Part shown: positions 11,501 to 21,902 of the stretch, piece after piece
Position numbering within the stretch: the first letter of the stretch is position 1
Layout: every line of letters begins with the position of its first letter
NCBI RefSeq assembly: GCF_003589595.1
Contig: NW_020654289.1
Span: 987,076-1,051,075, forward strand
DNA from: Hyposmocoma kahamanoa
Lineage: Eukaryota; Arthropoda; Insecta; Lepidoptera; Cosmopterigidae
Reading direction: 5' to 3'
DNA: 64,000 nt
Notes under the pieces: generated by a model
Seen by the model: only the letters and a program-made list of their open reading frames with translations
Database searches by the model: none
What the model was told of the DNA's origin: nothing
Translations under genes and position numbers: made by a program

Positions 11501-14500
11501 AGTTGGAGTTGGCGGTGGGACGGCTGCGGGGGCGGAAGAAGGCTCCCGGCCCGGACGGGGTACCGGGACGAGTCCTTCGCGTTGCCCTGAAGCATCTCGG
11601 GACCCGCCTCAAGCATCTCATGGATGACTGTTTGAGGACGGGGTTGTTCCCGAGATGCTGGAAGGAGGGAAGGCTCGTCCTGGTGCCCAAGCCGGGCCGA
11701 CCTGCGGACTCCCCCTCGGGGTTCAGGCCCCTCGTCCTGCTGGACGAGGTGGCGAAGATCCTGGAGCGAATCATCGCCTCCAGGATCAACGAACACTTGA
11801 GGGGGACAGGCCCCGATGTGTCGCAGCGGCAGTACGGGTTCAGGGCTGGACTCTCCACCCTGGACGCCCTGGAGTCGCTGCGACACATCGTGGAGGAGGG
11901 TAACGGCGAGAGGGAAGGCGTGGTGGCTGTGTCGTTGGACATAGCCAACGCCTTCGGCACTCTCCCCTTCGCCGTTATCAGGGAGGCGCTGAGGTACCAT
12001 AATATCCCCAGGTACCTCAGCCGTCTGGTGGAGCACTACCTGGAGGACAGGGTGGTGCTCTACCAGACGAGGGAAGGGAGGCGCGCCGAGCGCCCAATGA
12101 GGTGCGGAGTACCCCAGGGGTCCGTATTAGGACCACTACTGTGGAACCTGGGGTACGATTGGGTGCTGAGGGGCGCGCTGCTCCCCCGGACGGCGGTCAT
12201 CGCGTACGCCGATGACACGCTGGTGGCCGTCCGGGGGACCACCTTCCAGGAGGCGGCCCGAAGAGCCTCAGTAGCGGCGGACATGGTGGTCCGCCGAATA
12301 CAACTGCTAGGGCTCGAGGTCGCCGTGCCGAAGACGGATGTGGCCGTCTTCGGCGGGAGGGGTAGAGGTTGGGCGGTGCCGGCAGGCGCCCACATCTCCA
12401 TCGCGGGAGTATCGGTCCCGGTCAAGTCCCAGATGAAATATCTACTTGTCCTAGACCGGCGATGGAACTTCGGGGAGCATTTTCGGCAACTTGCTCCCCG
12501 AATAGTGGGCGCCGCATCGGCGCAGGCTCCTGCCCAACCTCGGGAGGCCGGGAGCCCCATGCAGAAGGCTATACGCCGGGGTGACCCGGAGTATGGCCTT
12601 ATACGGGGCTCCCATTTGGAGTGGGGCCTTATCAGCGGCGACGAAGTCGCTGCTGAGGAGGCCCCAGAGGGTGGTCGCACGGCCTCACTCGTCTGGGGGG
12701 CGGGTCGGAGGACAACCGACTCGTCCCTCCGTTGGCGCGGGAGCCCTGGCGCAAGCTAGGGCGGCCGGGCGGCGTCGTGGTGAATGTTCACTGATCCCAC
12801 GGCGCCGACTCAACCGGCGAGAGGGAAACCCGGGGGGGTTTTAGTGGGGTAGGCCTTCCAGTGTGGAGGGAGAGTCCCCACATAACCCCTGAGTCTCCCT
12901 GGGCTCAGGGGTATCCATAAAGATTTCCCCCCCGTCAAAAAAAAAAAAAAAAAAAAAAAAGGCAGGGAAATGTTTACCTGTAGTGCGTTTCCGTCTTTTT
13001 ATGAAGTTTTTTCTCACTTCACATGACAGAGACCATCATCATTTATTCAGCAAACCCATGAATCACAAAGTCTTATTTCTATACATATACTATATAATAT
13101 AATAAAATATATTCTACACATGCAACAAATATAAAAACACAGGTAACGTCACAAAAAAGAAGAGAATGCCTAGGTGAGCTAAAAGAGAACAAAGAAACAT
13201 TTTCTGTCGACGAACGCTATGCTACTAGATCAAAACAACCTAAGACTGAAATTTTAAATAACAAATTACTATGGCCATCAGACGGTTCTAATAAATTGTA
13301 ATTTAATCCATTGTGCAACAATCTTCCACCGATAATAATTTGACCAGATTCAACGCCGCAAGCTGCATCAAGAAGCTCCGTGACATGTCGCCAAAAGATA
13401 TGCAACACGCCAAACTCAAAACTAGTCTCTGCAAAAGTTTATGATCTGACGCCCACGTTTAGAAGTCCTGAGAAAAATTTATTCAAACTATGTTCTGAAC
13501 TGATCATAAAAAATGTGTAGTAATGTTGCAGTACCACCCGAAAATATCAATGATGTACAACCGAATTACGACACTATTTAGAAGGCTTAATTTTAATTTT
13601 ATTTTTATTTTGAAGTCTGCTTAATGTATAAATATAGTTTGGTTGTAATTTAAATTATAATCATGATAAAATATTTCTATATTTTTACTATTTTCGTTCA
13701 TTACCTAGTGCCTACGAGGAATAAGGATTGGTTAATTATTATTGAATGTATACTAACACGTTGGTAGGTCAATGCTAACACGTAATAATTTTAAATCTTT
13801 AACATGTAGATAATCTTTTCCCTTGTAGGTACACACACAAGTGTACCAGTCAATAAACTAAAATAGAAAATATAAGAACAGAAAATGAAAAACTAATAAT
13901 CAAGATTAAGGGTCGTATTCTAGAACTCTAATCAATGCTCAAGTCAGGATTGCACTGGAACTACGACCCTAATGGCAGGGACTTGAGTATGATTTCGAGT
14001 GCTTTAAACCATACTCAAATCCTGACTTGAGCATTGAGTAGAGTTCTAGAATACGAGCCTTTGATTAGTTCTTGATTATTATTCTTTTATGGAATTTAAA
14101 GAATTTATAATTCATCAGTTCTAATATCGATGTAATGTGGCACACAGTGTCTATGATTTTGTTTTATTATGTTAAATCTCTAATATTATAATTCGATTTG
14201 TTTCATGTACTCATTGTGACCAATGCCTTTTTCACAAATAGTGGTTTTTTTTAAACATTTTAGAAGCCATGTAAATTGCATGTGATTTTCACTAACACCA
14301 TTTTAATGTTACCTGCTTTGCTTTAAAAAATACTCTTAGAGCAGTTTTGAATTTCCTACATCTACAAGAAATTAACATTTAAAGATCGAAAATGTGTTAA
14401 GGAGCTCTAATTCATTTACATCACTCTTAGAATACCGCAAATTGACGGCATTAGTCGCGCCTTCATACAAATTAACTTGAAAGTTACAGCATTCTTTGGG

Positions 14501-17500
14501 GTTAAAATCTGAAAATCAAATTGTCGTAACCCACATAATCGTCATTAGGAGTAGGAATTTCAAATCCGAGTTTATTGTTAAGAAGTCCTATTTTTTATAG
14601 GTTTATTTGCTAAATTTAGGACAAAAACTTGAGCCGTTTCAGAGTTTTGATTTTTTTTTCGTTTTTGCAATTTTTGTTTTGGATCCAACGAAAAGTTGAG
14701 TTTTTGAGTATTACTGCATTATCGCTTTCGAGAGACGAAATATGGATTTCATATTGACAACGTCACAAAATAACTAATTGATAACGTGTAACAACGTCAA
14801 ACTTCCATATGATCGTTATTAATAGAAGCAATAGATTATGTACAGCGAAATAGATTGAATACAAAACAGTACCAACGATACCCGATAAATAAGTAAAAAT
14901 TACAATTTCTTCAAAAGGAATTAATTGGTCTTCACCCGAGGTTCCTAAACTTTTTATATACCACGTGCGATTTTTTTTTATTTTGCGAAGACCCCTTTTT
15001 TAATATGGATTTTTTTTGTTTCTCGAACACTAAAATTTGGAGCTACTCAACGCTAGAGTGAACAGGCATTTACTAAACAAAAACTTAACATCGTCGGCCA
15101 CATCATCGCTCAAAATAAGTTGATATAGTGGGCAGGCATGAGTCAACATTACATAACAAAAGCTATCGAATAAAGTATAGTAAAAAAATCTTTAATCATC
15201 CATGGCCAGAGCTGTTTACTGTCGCTGACATGACATGTGCCTAAGCCGATGCGAGCACAATAATATCAACCGTGTTCCACATAGATTTACACTAACCATA
15301 TCGGTGACCTCCTGCTTCATAAGAGGCTTCATCAACGCGAAGAGTTTGTCTATGAACGAGGGCACGTTAATCAAGTGGATCTCCTTCAACCTTATCGGCA
15401 TTGCATCCTGAAATTTTAAATTATTAACAAAAAGTTATAAGATTAATTCGGAAAATACTTCCTTCCTGTAGGTGGATCGATTTCGACTCTAGAGTGAGCC
15501 TATATAAACCTTATGATGTTTGTGTTTATAAATTCCTTATCATCCCTTATTATCCTTTATATCATGAGAAAACCTAACAGGCACGGTGAACGTAAGACAT
15601 ATTATGAATACCCTGTCTAAAAGTCAATAGGAATTCGATATATGTTATTCAAGATAATTCACTAGATTTTTCTCTACCCTGATATCCATTTAGTATACCA
15701 GTGGTTTTATTTACCCAATCTTATTCCAAGATACGTTGACAGTCTTGTAATTTGTCTGAAATATTTCCGATTAAAATTAATAGGGTTTTCACTTTTAAGG
15801 CACTACACTAACCTCTTGATACTTCGATATCCGTCTCGCCACAGACATATTAAATTTAGTTAGAAACTTTAACGATATGTCCTTGATATCCATTAGGACT
15901 ATATCTGCCTCTTCTAACGTGTTGTCCTCCAGCAACCAAGCGTCGGTGCTCAGTATGAAAATTTTGGCGTCCTGAAGATAGTCGTAATTGTCAAGACCCG
16001 GATCGTTCAGCTGCCAAATCCAGAGATTCCTGTTACCTGATACTTGAAATTGGGCTAGGTTTCTGTAAATATAGAAATGAAAAAGGGTCACTGTACTTAT
16101 GAAAACGTAATTTATTAAGAAGAAGAGTAAAATCATATAATGAAAAATTTTCGATTAAAGTAATATTAATACAAAATATAAAAATTAATTGACCGTTCCA
16201 ACATCCACCTTCACAAAGTCACAATTTCATGAAAGGGGCCAAATTACCTTGAATCATCTTTAGACATAAAGTTGACAAGTGCCACGCGCCTACATTTGTT
16301 TGTGTTTATAATTTTTAAAATAAGAGTTGAAGTATTATACATCTGTCTTAAGAATGAGTAATAGTGTTAAAATCTAGTTTACAATTTCAAGTGTAGTTTG
16401 CTTGCATAAAATGTAAACCACACAAGTTACCAATGCACGATCTAAGATGATGGTATGAAACAACGACAGATATCTTAGGTTCGTATTCTAGAACTCTACT
16501 CAATGCTCAAGTCAGGACTTGAGTATGATTCAAACCACTAGAATCATACTCAAGTCCTTGCCATTAGGGTCGTATTTCCAGTGCTTGAAATCATACTCAG
16601 ATCCTGACTTGAGCATCAATACTCAAGTCAGGACTTGAGTATGATTCAAACCACTAGAATCATACTCAAGTCCTTGCCATTAGGGTCGTATTTCCAGTGC
16701 TTGAAATCAGGATCCAGTCAGGATCTGAGTATGATTTCAGTAGAGTTCTGGAATACAACCCTATTTTTTTTTTCAATTTCTGTCAACTAATTAGTAAACT
16801 ACTCAAACCTATTCCTGGATGACGATAGCTGGTTGATTGAATGTAACTAGCTGGCTTCAGCTGTAGCAATTAATTCAACGAAATATTGCAGATTAACTCA
16901 GATCGGTGCTGTGAAATGTAATGTTTATTACAAACTTCGATTGCATAACCTTTTTCAAATAATGTATACAAATGGACTGTATTTGAATTGAAAAACGCAA
17001 CCTGCAGAGTATTTGCACATTTAAACTGTGTAGACTGTAGACCGCAATACCAATGGCGCCCTGAGGGTCGTAAGCAGACGATAAGACTCAAAGAGAGAGT
17101 TATCAAAAAGGGCTAGTTTATTATCCCGTAAGGGTAACTCACTTTTATTTTGCAGTTGACTGCGGATGGCCTTGACTGGACAAAAAGTCTAGCTGAAGCC
17201 TCTTAAGCCGTTTAACAATTTTAAGCAGCGGGCCCAAGTGGGCACGCACCTCGATTCAGAACGTTACTGGATATTTCTGCCAGAACTGCTTTGGCGACGC
17301 TGCGCGAGTACATCTGGGCCGGGAGCCCTCCTACGGACATTCGTGTGCAAAACATGTGTAAAACGCTACACACTATATGCTTATTGTTATGCTGTTATGC
17401 AGCTCCATGTAGTGAACACATAACCATGCAACCCATTTGAACTTGCAGCTACGTACATTCTTGGTTTGATCTGAAAACGTCCTTTTAAAACTCACATTAT

Positions 17501-17655
17501 ACTAAAAGTTTTCTTTACAGCCGGTGACTCTGGGTCCCTGTTTCTCAACAGGTCTGGTGAAGAACCTCTCATTGTGAAGAAGAGGTCTGCAGCTGTTTTC
17601 GCCTTCTCCAGGTCGTAGTAACAGCTGTGTAGAAATCGGAGGAGCAGGCCATCCG
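8432..17655 (-). CDS. CRAL-TRIO domain lipid-binding protein (Sec14-like), 5' end not found
   Basis: Five minus-strand exons join in phase: 17655-17496, 16062-15813, 15407-15297, 10059-9923 and 8546-8432. They give about 257 residues ending in TAG. The family is usually near 300 residues, so roughly the first 40-50 are missing and must lie upstream. What the sequence shows: a CRAL-TRIO N-terminal helix segment (LLLRFLHSCYYDLEKAK), a lipid-pocket domain with WQLNDPGLDNYDY, MPIRLKEIHLINVPSFIDKL and the conserved LPEDFGG, then a Lys-rich stretch and the FRSLAID ending typical of insect members. Family knowledge: these proteins (alpha-tocopherol transfer protein, CRALBP and clavesin relatives) bind a hydrophobic ligand such as a retinoid, tocopherol or carotenoid in the cytosol; the ligand here cannot be told. 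All junctions have AG/GT sites and matching phases, which makes the model strong. The largest intron carries an R1-clade insertion. Confidence 0.9.
8906..9113 (-). mobile_element. SINE family S1, near full length, antisense
   Basis: Reading the minus strand gives TGGCCGAACGGTTACCATGA, the CAGAGGTCCCAGGTTCGATT B-box region, GAGAAATATTTG and the GTGTCCATGGCACCCGTGAC body. It ends in an ATT-repeat tail at 8891-8905 on the plus strand. Confidence 0.85.
9295..9470 (-). mobile_element. tRNA-derived SINE family S2, antisense
   Basis: Minus-strand B box appears as GGGTTCGATTCCCGGTAGGA, followed by ACCAATTTGGG, a GGTCTGGGTGTTCCGAGTAG block and AGGGAATTCCCTGGCTTGAG. Relatives lie at 21488-21610, 39989-40135 and 61675-61860. 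Confidence 0.7.
9545..9815 (+). repeat. Interspersed repeat family R5, longest copy
   Basis: Contains AAACCGACCGCAAAAGTTCG, CCTAGTTTGCCACCCTTAGA, GGTGGAATATTTTCTT, AAATCGGTTCACAAATGCCG and GAGAACCTCCTCTTTTTTTT. Shared with 26375-26645 along almost its full length. It sits next to the 9923 exon, in the terminal intron of the CRAL-TRIO gene. Confidence 0.65.
9923..10059 (-). CDS. CRAL-TRIO protein exon (LPEDFGG exon)
   Basis: Acceptor GTTCATAG; begins IHFHTSKSSTLFQYL, contains SKEDLPEDFGGTNGK and ends in the first two bases of a split Arg codon at donor GTAAAG. The Leu-Pro-x-(D/E)-(F/Y)-Gly-Gly signature is the most conserved part of the family's C-terminal half and confirms the assignment. 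Confidence 0.93.
10500..10795 (-). mobile_element. tRNA-derived SINE family S3, near full length
   Basis: Minus-strand reading of 10713-10634 is tRNA-like: CCGTGGCTTAGTTGGTATAG (A box) and GTCGGTTCGAATCCGAC (T-arm/B box), but the acceptor-stem ends do not pair, so it is not a functional tRNA gene. The flank ending in TAGCGCCAT is shared with 50500-50690. Confidence 0.75.
11348..11362. repeat. 15-bp target-site duplication, left copy
   Basis: GGCAGGGAAATGTTT here is repeated exactly at 12961-12975, directly after the poly-A tail of the R1-clade element. Confidence 0.95.
11363..12844 (+). pseudogene. R1-type reverse transcriptase fragment
   Basis: The open frame from 11365 to 12759 has no true start because the element is 5' truncated. 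Seen motifs: KAPGPDGVPGRVL (fingers), LVPKPGRPADSPSGFRPL, SLDIANAFGTL with the first catalytic Asp, GVPQGSVLGPLLWN, and IAYADDTLVAV with the catalytic Asp pair. Near 12530 the matching protein continues in another frame (SMALYGAPIWSGAL, then LLRRPQRVVA at 12641-12685), so there is a frameshift. After that the sequence leaves the expected family order. The fragment cannot encode an active enzyme because it lacks the endonuclease and the C-terminus. Confidence 0.9.
11363..12960 (+). mobile_element. R1-clade non-LTR retrotransposon, 5'-truncated and internally deleted
   Basis: A GC-rich block in AT-rich surroundings. It begins inside the reverse-transcriptase ORF and ends with a short 3' UTR and 24 A residues (12937-12960). 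Exact 15-bp duplications flank it, the signature of target-primed reverse transcription. After the fingers/palm region the frame shifts near 12530, and the usual C-terminal zinc-knuckle segment is absent, so sequence has been lost before the 3' UTR. The host site, AACGGGGCAGGCAGGGAAAT, resembles a repeat also seen at 22455-22475 (CCATCGGGATAGGCAGAGAC), so the target was itself repetitive DNA inside the CRAL-TRIO intron. Confidence 0.93.
12961..12975. repeat. 15-bp target-site duplication, right copy
   Basis: Exact copy of 11348-11362. Beyond it the interrupted host sequence resumes with ACCTGTAGTGCGTTTCCGTC. Confidence 0.95.
13140..13310 (+). other. Unassigned coding-like fragment
   Basis: An open plus-strand frame without a stop reads through LGELKENKETFSVDERYATR and KTEILNNKLLWPSDGSNKL before a stop. 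Composition is protein-like and unlike the surrounding AT-rich noise. I do not recognise the family; a decayed transposon ORF is the likeliest explanation. An opposing minus-strand frame (13408-13217) is also open, so strand is uncertain. Confidence 0.3.
13908..14062. mobile_element. Palindromic MITE, GTCGTATTCTAGAACTCTA family
   Basis: The left end GGGTCGTATTCTAGAACTCT and the right end AGAGTTCTAGAATACGAGCC are inverted repeats that extend through CAATGCTCAAGTCAGGAT. The whole element can fold back. Copies at 16481-16761 and 25987-26155. Confidence 0.85.
14063..15290. other. CRAL-TRIO intron sequence, nothing recognised
   Basis: AT-rich intronic sequence with no coding frame or shared repeat that I could identify. 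Confidence 0.4.
15297..15407 (-). CDS. CRAL-TRIO protein exon (ligand-pocket lid)
   Basis: Acceptor AAATTTCAG; 37 whole codons, DAMPIRLKEIHLINVPSFID then KLFALMKPLMKQEVTDM, donor GTTAGT. The P-I-R-x-K-x-(I/V)-H-x-I-N-x-P-x-x-F/I pattern is the core beta-strand/gate-helix segment of CRAL-TRIO domains. Confidence 0.95.
15813..16062 (-). CDS. CRAL-TRIO protein exon (start of lipid-binding domain)
   Basis: Acceptor ATATTTACAG; the first base completes an Ile codon, then NLAQFQVSGNRNLWIWQLND, a GLDNYDYLQDAKIF stretch, an acidic LLEDNTLEEADIVLMDIKD segment and SVARRISKYQE. Donor GTTAGT at a codon boundary. Both phases agree with the neighbouring exons. Confidence 0.93.
16481..16761. mobile_element. 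Palindromic MITE with an internal near-perfect direct duplication
   Basis: Same family as 13908-14062 (left TTCGTATTCTAGAACTCTAC, right GTAGAGTTCTGGAATACAAC). The 94-bp segments 16500-16593 and 16616-16709 differ at a single position and are separated by 22 bp, so the duplication is recent. Confidence 0.85.
17496..17655 (-). CDS. CRAL-TRIO protein exon (CRAL-TRIO-N segment), first exon found
   Basis: Acceptor TTACTTTCAG; begins with two bases of a split codon, reads DGLLLRFLHSCYYDLEKAKT, then AADLFFTMRGSSPDLLRNRD, PESPAVKKTF, and ends with two bases of an Ile codon at donor GTGAGT. The LLRFLxxxxYDLEKAK pattern is the N-terminal helical domain. The exon carrying the initiator Met was not found between here and 30 kb. 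Confidence 0.93.
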
Positions 17656-17995
17656 CTGAAAGTAAGAGTTACAATATTTAAATAAATAAATAAGTTAGTA
17701 GTTACTTTCAACATCACTGTTCACGCTGTCAATGGAAGAAATTATAACGTTATTATCGACTATCGTTTATATCATTTAACTAAAGTGTGAATACGAAGGT
17801 TAAGTTCATTTGAGTATTTTTCCACAAATTATTTTAATTTAATGATCAGTTATAAATCGTTAAGACTAATGACTTATGTATAGATTAAGTTACGTTTAAG
17901 TAAAAACACACGTCTCTGTAACTGTTAAGTCTTGGTTGTAATTTCATGCAAGTTTTTCTTGAACTTCAGTCGGATACGTGGATAACTTTAACTAG

Positions 17996-18208
17996 ATCCA
18001 CAATTACCATACAACCTATGAGTTAACTACACCCAGAAAGCTCTCAGTTCCTGAAGAGTTGTATAAACAATACATTCAGGATGCTATTGCGGCTGCGACT
18101 ATATTCGGTGATGCACAAAAAGATGGGTTTGCTGCTGTCATACAAAAGAGACTCCTGAGTATCATTTGGCAGGGTCCAGAGTTCATATCTTGTACTTTGG
18201 ACTAAACT
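17996..18208 (+). other. Unassigned coding-like fragment
   Basis: An open plus-strand frame lacking an ATG reads RKLSVPEELYKQYIQDAIAA, then ATIFGDAQKDGFAAVIQKR, before a stop near 18205. The Ala-rich helical composition looks like real protein. No family recognised; could be an orphan exon or transposon relic. No flanking splice consensus was established. Confidence 0.3.
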
Positions 18209-19126
18209 TCTTGTGTGCCGTTAACGTAATGATAAATATTTGTAATGCGGCGAATGGGAAGGCAGAGAACATCAGATTCATCAAAGTATATTTTCTATTC
18301 TATAGCTATTTCAACTATAATAAGGTATAAATTGCAATGCTCTTAAGACCGACCTTGGGGAATCGCGGCGCATTTCTCTCTGCATCTCAGTCCTCTGGCT
18401 GACCAATAGGGACGCATTGTACGAAACTATTTCAGAACGAACTAACTAACTGCTATTATAAAACATTGAATATTGATTGAAAGTTTGCAAGCCTGTTCTG
18501 GGTTCATACGTTTGTTTGTATCATTCATCTATTCTAATGAATAAACACAGTGGGATGCATCATATGGACTGGAAACTCGACACAACTTTCTAAACCGACG
18601 TTCATTGACGATGATGATGAACAAAATTTTGGATTCGCTTATAAAAAAACATATGTATAATAGTTCTTCTTCTCCTTTGTGGCCCCATCGAAATAATCGA
18701 TGATCCCGCCAACGTGAAATTACTAAATACGGAAGTTTTGTAAACATAATATAAAAGTTGTGGCGGAGTACACCATTAGCAAGGTACCTCAATGTATAGT
18801 TGGAAATATTATTTGCACCAATTCGTCTTATCGATTCATCCAGTGAGCATAAATAATACCTACTATAATATCATTGGCTTCATCTAAAGATTCTAAAGAA
18901 TACAATAGACAAAAGAATGAGTCGTCTCAGTAACACACGAGTCATCTGTACACGTGCCATCGGAATTTTACAAGGTTTAAAAAGTGCACAAGTGTACAAA
19001 GTACCTACTTACAGGTTTAAAAAGTACACAAGTGATGAGTAAAGAAATAATTCAAAACTAGAATTCAGAAAAAGCATTTAGCGCGCCGATAGCTCGTACG
19101 ATGGACCAAGATCATTAAGTGCATGT
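18209..19126. other. Intergenic, nothing recognised
   Basis: Ordinary AT-rich sequence up to the first assembly gap. Confidence 0.45.
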
Positions 19127-19136
19127 NNNNNNNNNN
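19127..19136. other. Assembly gap (10 N)
   Basis: Ten ambiguous bases interrupt a family N1 element, so the gap probably reflects a repeat-mediated join. Confidence 0.95.
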
Positions 19137-19190
19137 GCGTGTCGCTTATCACCAGGGCTCTGCTTGTTTGTCCTGTCGTTTGATTTCATA
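19137..19190 (+). mobile_element. Retroelement tail family N1, 3' end after the gap
   Basis: GCGTGTCGCTTATCACCAGG then TTGTTTGTCCTGTCGTTTGA and an A run. Only the terminal third is visible. Confidence 0.6.
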
Positions 19191-21480
19191 AAAAAGTCCA
19201 AGTACTTATGCCGAACCACTGAGACTTAAGATCCATTATGGTGCAAGCAATCACTGGGTTCGTTTTCGAATTAACAGGTATTGAAAATGATTTACTCGAT
19301 GTTGGCTTAATAATGTCTTCACAGTAAATAAATACATTAAATAATCAGCATACTAACCAATGAATCACGTCTGTAAACATCTTATATCTTCACACACTAC
19401 TACTGATAAATGTTCTCAATAAAAACACACTTATCATTCACCATACACAATTTCTGTTCAATAATGTAGTTATTGTTTCACTTATTACAACTGAGGTAGT
19501 ATAATTTATAATTAGTTTTCCTTTAAATATGTATTTCGTGATTATAAAATATGTTAGACAGTGTTTTTTGTTTATTAAAAACTAATGTGACACAACTAAA
19601 TAATAGTTCACTAAATCCAGTAGGCTGCGGTGATTAGTCAGTGTGACAAGTACATGGGAGCTTCAGTGGATTATTTTTCATCAATAATGCATAACAATAG
19701 TGAAAATTGCTTATGCATTCACTGCTCCTCTCACAATGCATAGAAAATAGTAAGTGTTGAATATGTTAAATAACACATTTAATTATACAGTACTTGCGAT
19801 GACATAGAGGCTATTATCGTTTAATTATCTACTTACATACCTCAGGAAGTCTAGAAGGACATATTGAATCAAGTAATCAGTAGATTTTTTTTCAATTTAA
19901 TGTTCAATGCTTGTTACAACTCTTTTATGTTTGCGTAATCATTAGTTGTTGATTGAAATTCTTTGAATGAAATATTTTTTGTAATGAACGTCATACAGTA
20001 ATGGTTATGATTACTATTTGAAGTACAGAATAGAGCTCTTCATTAAAAACCTATGTTATACTTAATATCTTAAACTGTATGAAAATTATCACCATGTATA
20101 TCCCCTCTCAGTCCTTCCTTTAAGCTTCGCGTTGATTTTGGGTAAAATGTATCTGTGTGGGAATAAATTTGAAACTAAAATATGTTATAACTGAAATTAA
20201 AAAATATTTTTATCAAGACTTTAACAAAATTCAATATTAATTTTGGATGATTCTTAAGTTGATTCCAATTAGATAAAACTGTTCTCGTAGCAGGTCAAGG
20301 CATTTTTAAATTTTAATTTGTGAGTTGAAGCATTACTCATAACAGTACTACTGTTGAACAACCTACTTAACATTTAAACAAAGAATTCATACACATGTGT
20401 AATTAATTTCAATAAAGTATTTGAAATATTGAGTAAAATCTGCTTACAACTTTGGTTACAGATATGTTCTTTACTGAGTTGTCATGTTGAAAGTGCAGAT
20501 CAAACATTAATTATTTTATGACAAGCATCATAATAGAAGCACATACAAATAATAAAAATTTGTGCATATTGTACAGACCTCTCATATAGTCATTGTCTGA
20601 GCTATACTTTTGACTGCAAGGAGACTTTCACTTTTAGACTGAATGCCAATAACGGTTAGTATGATTCACAGTCAGTGTGCTTACATGACAGTGCATGTAT
20701 CAGAAGCAAGAAAACACCATTTTGTCTTGTTAACTTGATGTAGAACAGCATTCCAATATCACCTGGTTTTTATAGAAATTAACAAGCAAGAGATATTTTT
20801 TGGATTCCTCATTCTGTCGTAATTTATTTATTTGGTTGGCTTTTATTTATGCTGTAAATTACTTCCTGAATTTATTTAACATAATGTGGTTTGGTTATAT
20901 TTTACATATATATTTTTTGTGGTTAAACTGTCGTGAGTTATTGTGCCCGTGCCTTTAAAGATTTCTGAAGTATTAGTTCCCACTGATGGGCACGGGTTTC
21001 CTTAAAGGAGAGACTAAGGCAATATTTGCAGAGCAAAAAGAAAGAACAATTTTTTCTTTCAGTGGCTTTGCATAATATGTAGTTAAAATATAAATACTAT
21101 TTATTTTAAATCTGTTTTAGATTATCTGTCTACTATGCTTTTCTAAGCTTTGTATTTATTTCTAATAGAAACGTAAGTTTTACAAAAAATTAAAAGAAAA
21201 AAATACAATTGTTTCTCTGTTCCTACTTCTAACAACGCTTTTTCTAATTTTGTACAAGACCAATATTTGCTCAATGAATATTAAATAATACTATTTGTAT
21301 TTGCATTATCAGCGAGGCCATCAAATTAACAGGTCTGAAAATTCGTCTTTTCATGTGACATAGACAGATTAATTTTCTTTAAATTTAGCTTTGACTTTCG
21401 ACATCTTTATTATTTGTTTTAAAACTTTGAAATTCCGCAACTGTTATATTATCATTCTATTTCAATGATTCTATATTATT
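19191..21480. other. Long AT-rich intergenic stretch, nothing recognised
   Basis: No coding frame longer than about 60 codons and no repeat shared with the rest of the window. Confidence 0.45.
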
Positions 21481-21487
21481 GTTTATT

Positions 21488-21610
21488 TAACGACCTCAGT
21501 GGCTAAGTAGTTGAAAACTGTGGGCGTTTGATGAGGCAGTCCTGGATTCAATTCCAGAACCAGAAGCTTTCGAAATTGGTTCTGGTCTCTGTTCTTATTT
21601 ATTAGTGTTA
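21488..21610 (+). mobile_element. tRNA-derived SINE family S2, diverged
   Basis: ACGACCTCAGTGGCTAAGTA head, GTGGGCGTTTGATG, GATTCAATTCCAGAACC at the B-box position, then AAATTGGTTCTGGTCTC. Confidence 0.6.
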
Positions 21611-21902
21611 TTTTGGGTCTGTTTTAAAATCTCGTCTGCCCTATAGCCTAAGCGCTTACTTCTTCCAAATCCGAGACTATAACTATATAAAACGCGGATG
21701 TACTTCGGATGTCGCTTGTGCACTTAGTCCGATTCGAATACGAGAAAATACAAATATCCTAAAATGATTACTGTGACATTTCGGACCGTCATTTTCCGGA
21801 TTCGGAACTGATGCGAATCGGACGTATTACGCAAAAGCTCTTGTCAATTTTTAATTGGGAGTATACAAATTAATTGTTTCAAATCCATGTATCAATGTGT
21901 AC

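Noticed and set aside
11245..12036. 263-codon minus-strand open frame
   Set aside because: It lies opposite the R1 reverse transcriptase; the GC-rich composition of the sense ORF opens the antisense frame. No family signature.
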